From JAIRQK01 sp047974135 (GTDB lineage Bacteria > Campylobacterota > Campylobacteria > Campylobacterales > Campylobacteraceae): DNA of 9,441 nucleotides. Positions 6,340 to 9,441 of this stretch are shown here, piece by piece. Where the stretch lies: assembly GCA_047974135.1 (NCBI GenBank), contig JBKECC010000084.1:1-9441 (forward strand). The letters are read 5' to 3'. The notes under the pieces were generated by a model, which worked only from the letters and a program-made list of their open reading frames with translations, was not told the origin of the DNA and did no database searches. The first letter of the stretch is position 1. Every line of letters starts with the position of its first letter. The position numbers and the translations under genes are program-made.

Positions 6340-7545
6340 ATGACACAAACTCAAAAAAACAGAGGAGTTCAAGTTGTTGCTGCTGGTCTTGCCATCAACC
6401 TTGCACTTGGCATTTTATATACATATAGTATCCTAAAAGAAGAGATACAAAAACTCTTTGACAATTCAGCAGATCCTTATGCAACTGCTTGTTTAGCCTT
6501 TGCTTTTGCTATGGTTCTTGGTGGAAAAATGCAAGACAAATTTGGTCCAAGAGTAACAGCAACGATAGGCGGTGTTTTAGTTGGTGTTGGTTTTATCATC
6601 TGTTCTATGTCGACAAGTTATTGGGGTTGGATTTTAGGTTTTGGCATCTTTTCTGGACTTGGATATGGCTTTGGTTACTCATCAGCAACTCCCCCAGCAC
6701 TAAAATGGTTCTCTTCAGATAAAACAGGATTTATAGCTGGTATCGTAGTTGCAGGATTTGGGATAGCGCCAGTTTATCTTGCTCCATTATCACAGTTTTT
6801 ACTATCAAAATACACTCTTAGTAGCACAATGCTCATTCTTGGCATTTTCTTTTTACTTATAGTGTGTGTCTTGGCTACTTTTTTAAAAAATCCACCCGCA
6901 AACTTTACTCCAAAAAATCAGACAATAAAAGATAGCACAAAAAAGAAAATCATAAAAGATGTTGGTGTAAAAGAGATACTAAAAGATAAAAAGTTTTATA
7001 TACTCTGGATAACATTTTTTATAGGTGCAGGAACTGGTTTGATGGTTATAGGAAGTATCGCTGGAATTGCTAAACAAAGCATGGGAAGTTATGCTTTTTT
7101 AGCAGTTGCTCTTATGGCTATTGGAAATGCAGGTGGTCGAATCATGGTTGGACTTGCATCAGATAAAATAGGCAGAATTACCGCTTTATTTATAGTTATG
7201 AGCACCCAAGCAGTTTTGATGTTTATCTCTATTTTGGTGGTAAATAGTAGCAATACTCATCCTTTTTTTATAGTGCTTATCGCCTCTCTTATAGGCTTTA
7301 ACTATGGAGGAAATCTCTCTTTGTTTCCATCTTTTGTAAAGGATTTTTGGGGAGTAAAAAACTACGGTATAAATTACGGAGTTTTGTTTTTAGCATGGGG
7401 AATAGGGGGCTTTGTATTGGTAAAATTTGCCGATATTTTAAAATCATCTTATGGAGTAAGTGCTCCATTTCTAGCTGCAGGAGCTTTGCTTTTACTCTCA
7501 TCAGCGCTTAGCCTTATTTTGATAAAAGTAAAAGATAAAAGCTAA
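6340..7545 (+). CDS. OFA-family MFS transporter (oxalate/formate antiporter-like)
   Basis: A 401-aa inner-membrane protein with about twelve hydrophobic segments (first near residues 12-31, last near 374-396) and a charged central loop at about 183-216, the 6+6 layout of the major facilitator superfamily. The OFA signature is visible: NLALGILYTYSI in helix 1, the motif-A-like GGKMQDKFGPR (61-71) after helix 2, GLGYGFGYSSATPPALKWF (107-124), and GGRIMVGLASDKIGR (265-279) after helix 8. Arg267 is a candidate anion-binding residue by analogy with OxlT Arg272. At the helix 11 position where I recall OxlT-type proteins having an AKG lysine, this protein reads AWG (Trp353), so true oxalate/formate exchange is doubtful. 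AAAGGA lies 6 nt before the ATG. Its position, following the hyf operon, is that of formate channel gene focB in E. coli, suggesting formate or another small carboxylate. Family is sure; substrate is inference. Confidence 0.88.
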   Translation: MTQTQKNRGVQVVAAGLAINLALGILYTYSILKEEIQKLFDNSADPYATACLAFAFAMVLGGKMQDKFGPRVTATIGGVLVGVGFIICSMSTSYWGWILGFGIFSGLGYGFGYSSATPPALKWFSSDKTGFIAGIVVAGFGIAPVYLAPLSQFLLSKYTLSSTMLILGIFFLLIVCVLATFLKNPPANFTPKNQTIKDSTKKKIIKDVGVKEILKDKKFYILWITFFIGAGTGLMVIGSIAGIAKQSMGSYAFLAVALMAIGNAGGRIMVGLASDKIGRITALFIVMSTQAVLMFISILVVNSSNTHPFFIVLIASLIGFNYGGNLSLFPSFVKDFWGVKNYGINYGVLFLAWGIGGFVLVKFADILKSSYGVSAPFLAAGALLLLSSALSLILIKVKDKS

Positions 7546-7552
7546 GTATCTC

Positions 7553-7564
7553 TTTACATGTAAA
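7553..7564. repeat. TTTACATGTAAA palindrome, copy 4 (between convergent genes)
   Basis: Exact copy, part of the 16-bp palindrome TCTTTACATGTAAAGA (7551-7566). It begins 7 bp after the transporter's stop and contains the TAA stop of the WYL gene, read on the minus strand as CTT-TAC-ATG-TAA (third frame). It may act as a small hairpin at the meeting point of the two transcripts. Confidence 0.9.
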
Positions 7565-8462
7565 GATTTTGCATAGTATGAAGTTTTTCTTTTAACTTAT
7601 CTATCACACTTTTTGGAGATAAAACCACACATTTTTCTCCAAAACCAAGCAATAAACTGTAACTAAAGTCATCATCAACAAATGGAAACTTTACATGTAA
7701 AACATTCTCTTTAATCTCTATATTGTCATATCCTGCAGACTCTATCATGTGGTCAAGCAAAGATATATCGGCTTTTACTTTGATATAAAACATTTTATCC
7801 CATATCTTTTCGCTCAAACTATTATGATTTGTAAAGTTTATATCTCTTTGAGTAAAAACTTCTTCTTTTACATGTAAATCCAAAATTCTTGTAAGTTTAA
7901 ATAGCCTAATTTCATTTTTATCTAAGCAGAATGTTTGCAAATACCAACTTGTATATTTATACATAAGATGATAAGGCTCAACTTCTCTATTGCTTTTTTT
8001 ACCTGAAGGACTTATGTATGTAAAAGATAAAATCTTTTGTTCTGTTATAGCTTGCTTGATAAGTTCGATATTTTGATTGAGATTTGCGCTATTTTGCCAA
8101 GAAGTCAAATCAATCATAATGCTATTTTTTTGATTTTTAAGTTCAAGAGTTTTTATCTTTTGAAGAGTGTTATTTAGCTCTTTATTTGGTAACAAGGAAG
8201 AGATACTATTTAACCCCAAAAGAAGATTGTTAACATCATTTATATTGAAAAGTTTTTTATCGATTTTGTATCTTTTACTTATGCTAATTCCGCCATTTAC
8301 ACCAACGCTTGTCTCTATTGGAATGCCTGAAAGATTTATGGTATTTATATCTCTCAAAATAGTTCTTGTGCTTACTTCAAACATCAAAGCAAGTTCGCTT
8401 GTACTCATCTTTTCATTTTCTAAAAGCGTCATGATTATAGAGATTAATCTATCTATCTTCAA
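7554..8462 (-). CDS. WYL-domain transcriptional regulator (DeoR-like HTH + WYL)
   Basis: A 302-aa DNA-binding regulator. Residues 1-60 form a winged helix-turn-helix of the HTH_11/DeoR type (TSELALMFEVSTRTILRDI is the recognition region, then a wing with GVNGGISI). Residues ~132-200 form the WYL ligand-binding domain, with the Trp173-Tyr174-Leu175 triplet and the basic EVEPYHLMYK patch before it. Residues ~220-302 look like the WCX dimerisation extension. The family includes repressors and activators that sense nucleic acid or small ligands; the ligand here is unknown. The start is TTG at 8462: AGGA (8473-8470, reverse strand) lies 7 nt upstream, and the first ATG downstream would cut into the HTH. 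It is divergent from the PNPOx-like gene with a dyad between them, so autoregulation and control of that gene are likely. Its stop codon lies inside a TTTACATGTAAA palindrome, and two more palindromes in the gene both encode LHVK. Confidence 0.9.
   Translation of the reverse strand: MKIDRLISIIMTLLENEKMSTSELALMFEVSTRTILRDINTINLSGIPIETSVGVNGGISISKRYKIDKKLFNINDVNNLLLGLNSISSLLPNKELNNTLQKIKTLELKNQKNSIMIDLTSWQNSANLNQNIELIKQAITEQKILSFTYISPSGKKSNREVEPYHLMYKYTSWYLQTFCLDKNEIRLFKLTRILDLHVKEEVFTQRDINFTNHNSLSEKIWDKMFYIKVKADISLLDHMIESAGYDNIEIKENVLHVKFPFVDDDFSYSLLLGFGEKCVVLSPKSVIDKLKEKLHTMQNLYM
7690..7701. repeat. TTTACATGTAAA palindrome, copy 5 (inside WYL gene)
   Basis: Exact copy, read on the minus strand as Leu-His-Val-Lys at residues 255-258 of the WYL regulator. 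Confidence 0.9.
7867..7878. repeat. TTTACATGTAAA palindrome, copy 6 (inside WYL gene)
   Basis: Exact copy, read on the minus strand as Leu-His-Val-Lys at residues 196-199 of the WYL regulator, just after the WYL domain core. Confidence 0.9.
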
Positions 8463-8469
8463 GATATTT

Positions 8470-8473
8470 TCCT
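8470..8473 (-). promoter_or_regulatory. Ribosome binding site supporting the TTG start of the WYL gene
   Basis: The + strand TCCT reads AGGA on the minus strand, 7 nt before TTG at 8462. This decides the non-ATG start, since no ATG precedes the helix-turn-helix in frame. Confidence 0.6.
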
Positions 8474-8482
8474 ATTTTTATT

Positions 8483-8510
8483 AAACTATGACATATAGCT
8501 GTCATGGTTT
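8483..8510. promoter_or_regulatory. 28-bp dyad, candidate operator of the WYL regulator
   Basis: Half-site AAACTATGACA (8483-8493) and half-site TGTCATGGTTT (8500-8510) are inverted copies with a single mismatch in 11 bp, separated by the 6-bp spacer TATAGC. The geometry (half-site centres about 17 bp apart) fits a dimeric winged-HTH protein binding consecutive major grooves somewhat apart. It lies between two divergent genes, one of which encodes such a regulator. The dyad is directly visible; its use as operator is inferred. Confidence 0.6.
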
Positions 8511-8550
8511 GTATATTATACTGTTTTTAAATTTTAATTAGGAGTCAAAA

Positions 8551-8967
8551 ATGGATTTTAGAGCAGAGTTTTTAAATATCATGAAAAATGAAAAAAATAT
8601 AGCACTTGCAACACAAAAGGGCGAAGGAACAAATGTTAGAATAGTAAACTTTTACTATGATGCAAGTAAAAAAGTTTTGTATTTTTTAACTTTCAAAGAT
8701 AATGACAAAGTTCGTGAGATAGAAAAAAATAGCAAAGTATCTTTTACAACTATCCCAACAAAAGAGACAAAACACGCAAGAGTAAATGTGGCAACCGCAA
8801 AGAAAAGTGTGTTAAAAGTTTCAGACTTAAAAGATATAGTTCTTAGCAAAAACCCAGAAAATGAAGATATCTTAGCTTTTAGTGAACAGATGTATGTTTT
8901 TGAGGTAGCGTTTGATAAAGCTTTAGTAGTTCTCAGTCACGAGTGTGCAGGTGAAATAAATATATAA
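8551..8967 (+). CDS. Pyridoxamine 5'-phosphate oxidase-like FMN-binding split-barrel protein
   Basis: A 138-aa soluble protein resembling the small PNPOx-like flavin (or F420/haem) split-barrel family. An N-terminal helix with ATQKGEGTNVRIVNFYYD and KVLYFLTFKDNDKVREIEKNSKVSFTTIP gives the usual alternation: a strand ending in the basic Arg30 position, a strand with the flavin-contacting Thr/Lys stretch, then the helix KVREIEKNSKVSF. A C-terminal strand MYVFEVAFDKALVV closes the barrel. It is too short for a full PdxH, so vitamin B6 oxidation should not be assumed; such proteins are commonly flavin reductases or detoxifying nitro/quinone reductases. AGGAG lies 6 nt before the ATG. It is divergent from the WYL regulator, its likely controller. 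A TTTACATGTAAA palindrome follows its stop by 5 bp. Confidence 0.8.
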   Translation: MDFRAEFLNIMKNEKNIALATQKGEGTNVRIVNFYYDASKKVLYFLTFKDNDKVREIEKNSKVSFTTIPTKETKHARVNVATAKKSVLKVSDLKDIVLSKNPENEDILAFSEQMYVFEVAFDKALVVLSHECAGEINI

Positions 8968-8972
8968 AAAGC

Positions 8973-8984
8973 TTTACATGTAAA
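8973..8984. repeat. TTTACATGTAAA palindrome, copy 7 (after PNPOx-like stop)
   Basis: Exact copy, extended to CTTTACATGTAAAG (8972-8985), beginning 5 bp after the stop of the PNPOx-like gene. Confidence 0.9.
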
Positions 8985-9019
8985 GATTAAGCATTTTAAA
9001 ATGTATATTTTACGATAAT

Positions 9020-9050
9020 TCTATTATGGATATTGAGTATCCATAATAGA
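9020..9050. repeat. Perfect 13-bp inverted repeat with 5-nt loop
   Basis: TCTATTATGGATA (9020-9032) is exactly complementary to TATCCATAATAGA (9038-9050) around the loop TTGAG. It lies 52 bp after the PNPOx-like stop and 22 bp before the next start codon. There is no T-run directly after it (a TTTTT occurs 5 nt later, at 9056-9060), so it could be an imperfect rho-independent terminator, an operator overlapping the start point of the next gene, or a 5' leader hairpin. Confidence 0.7.
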
Positions 9051-9060
9051 TATGATTTTT

Positions 9061-9066
9061 AAAGGA
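9061..9066 (+). promoter_or_regulatory. Ribosome binding site supporting the TTG start at 9073
   Basis: AAAGGA lies 6 nt before TTG at 9073. No ATG or GTG occurs between it and the Rossmann glycine motif at a sensible place (the first GTG would remove the opening Ser-Asn-Lys-Lys), so it decides the start. Confidence 0.65.
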
Positions 9067-9072
9067 TATATT

Positions 9073-9441
9073 TTGAGTAATAAAAAAGTGTTTATAGCAG
9101 GGGCTGCTGGAGTTATTGGAAGAAATTTGTGTAAGCTTTTGGTTGAAAATGGTTATAGTGTTTATGGAACAACAAGAAGTAAAAACAAAACTAAACTATT
9201 AGAAGATATGTCTGTAATACCAGTCATTGTTGATGTTTATGATGCAAAAAAGCTTGAAGATATTTTGATATCTATTCAACCATCAATCGTCTATCATCAA
9301 CTCACAGATTTGCCAGCTGGACTAAATCCTGACAAGATGGAAGAGGCTTTAATAAGCAATGCAAAATTAAGAGATGTTGGAACAAGAAACTTAGTAAATG
9401 CTTCCATAAAAGCAAAAATTGATAAAATGATAGCCCAAAGC
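9073..9441 (+). CDS. NAD(P)-binding epimerase/dehydratase-like protein, extended SDR (partial, runs off window)
   Basis: The open frame of 123 codons starts at TTG and is uninterrupted to the window end. The N-terminus reads MSNKKVFIAGAAGVIGRNL: a first beta strand followed by the extended-SDR glycine motif GAAGVIG (GxxGxxG), then the helix NLCKLLVENGYSV and a second strand YGTTRS, where the Arg/Ser suggests NADP preference. VIPVIVDVYDAKKLEDIL carries the Asp after strand 3 typical of the family, and SIVYHQLTDLP corresponds to strand 4 with its cofactor-contacting residues. NARLRDVGTRNLV-like sequence (here NAKLRDVGTRNLV) is the helix found in NAD-dependent epimerase/dehydratases. The catalytic YxxxK lies beyond the window, so the substrate cannot be told. 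It is not listed as complete because the 3' end is missing. Confidence 0.8.
   Translation, partial: MSNKKVFIAGAAGVIGRNLCKLLVENGYSVYGTTRSKNKTKLLEDMSVIPVIVDVYDAKKLEDILISIQPSIVYHQLTDLPAGLNPDKMEEALISNAKLRDVGTRNLVNASIKAKIDKMIAQS

Larger units (their letters stand above)
8463..8550. promoter_or_regulatory. Divergent promoter region between WYL regulator and PNPOx-like gene
   Basis: An 88-bp spacer holding signals for both genes. For the rightward gene TATTAT (8514-8519) or TATACT (8517-8522) can serve as -10, and AGGAG (8540-8544) as ribosome site 6 nt before the ATG. For the leftward gene AGGA (8473-8470) precedes the TTG start. Two ATGACA hexamers, one on each strand (8488-8493 and the complement of 8500-8505), resemble -35 boxes (TTGACA) but their spacing to the -10 candidates is not ideal; they are also the cores of the dyad. 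Confidence 0.55.
8968..9072. other. Intergenic region upstream of the epimerase-like gene
   Basis: A 105-bp gap. It holds the TTTACATGTAAA palindrome (8973-8984), a 12-bp palindrome CATTTTAAAATG (8992-9003) that may be chance in AT-rich DNA, a possible -10 box GATAAT (9014-9019), a perfect 13-bp inverted repeat (9020-9050) and the ribosome site AAAGGA (9061-9066). The palindrome just after the stop could act as a weak 3' end for the PNPOx-like mRNA. Confidence 0.5.

Noticed and set aside
8167..8484. Plus-strand open frame of 105 codons opposite the WYL gene
   Set aside because: Hydrophobic antisense reading of the HTH region; it would run over the regulator's start and promoter, and no family is recognised.
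8551..8967. Pyridoxamine 5'-phosphate oxidase PdxH proper
   Set aside because: At 138 aa it is too short and lacks the PdxH C-terminal signature; only fold-family membership is supported.
1..9441. CRISPR array, tRNA, rRNA, insertion sequence or prophage elements
   Set aside because: No regularly spaced repeats, no cloverleaf-like sequence, and no transposase or integrase motif was seen; the seven palindrome copies are irregularly spaced and not an array.

Overview
The window is AT-rich and densely packed. The proteins look like those of a Campylobacterota (epsilonproteobacterial) chemolithotroph of the Sulfurimonas kind. This placement is inferred from composition, gene style and protein flavour; there is no rRNA or other marker gene to confirm it. 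The + strand is dominated by the 3' half of an operon for a membrane-bound group 4 [NiFe]-hydrogenase of the Hyf/Hyc (hydrogenase-4/formate hydrogenlyase) type.

Bases 1-6158 hold the likely tail of a hyfC-like gene, then hyfE (NuoK-like), hyfF (NuoL/M/N-like proton channel), hyfG (fused 30-kDa + catalytic NiFe subunit), hyfH (2x[4Fe-4S] ferredoxin-like), hyfI (N2-type small subunit), a hycH/hyfJ-like assembly gene and a hycI-like endopeptidase. Gaps are 2-15 bp or the genes overlap, so this reads as one transcript. HyfG/H/I form the cytoplasmic electron-transfer arm and HyfE/F the ion-pumping membrane arm. HycI is expected to trim the HyfG C-terminal tail after nickel insertion. The partner that feeds electrons (formate dehydrogenase or other) and the remaining membrane subunits must lie upstream of the window.

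Bases 6159-7545 contain a 181-bp intergenic region with its own promoter signals, then an OFA-family (oxalate/formate antiporter) MFS transporter. It sits where E. coli hyf has focB, so formate transport is the natural guess. Bases 7554-8462 (- strand) encode a WYL-domain transcriptional regulator. It is convergent with the transporter and divergent from a small FMN-binding split-barrel (PNPOx-like) protein at 8551-8967. The shared 88-bp intergenic region holds a near-perfect 28-bp dyad, a good candidate operator. From 9073 an NAD(P)-binding extended-SDR/epimerase-like gene runs off the window, preceded by a perfect 13-bp inverted repeat.

The most striking unexplained signal is the 12-bp palindrome TTTACATGTAAA, present seven times in 9.4 kb. 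It lies in genes in all three reading frames and just downstream of three stop codons. No CRISPR array, IS element, tRNA or rRNA was seen. I do not see a wholly novel multi-gene system: the main locus is a recognisable hydrogenase operon.
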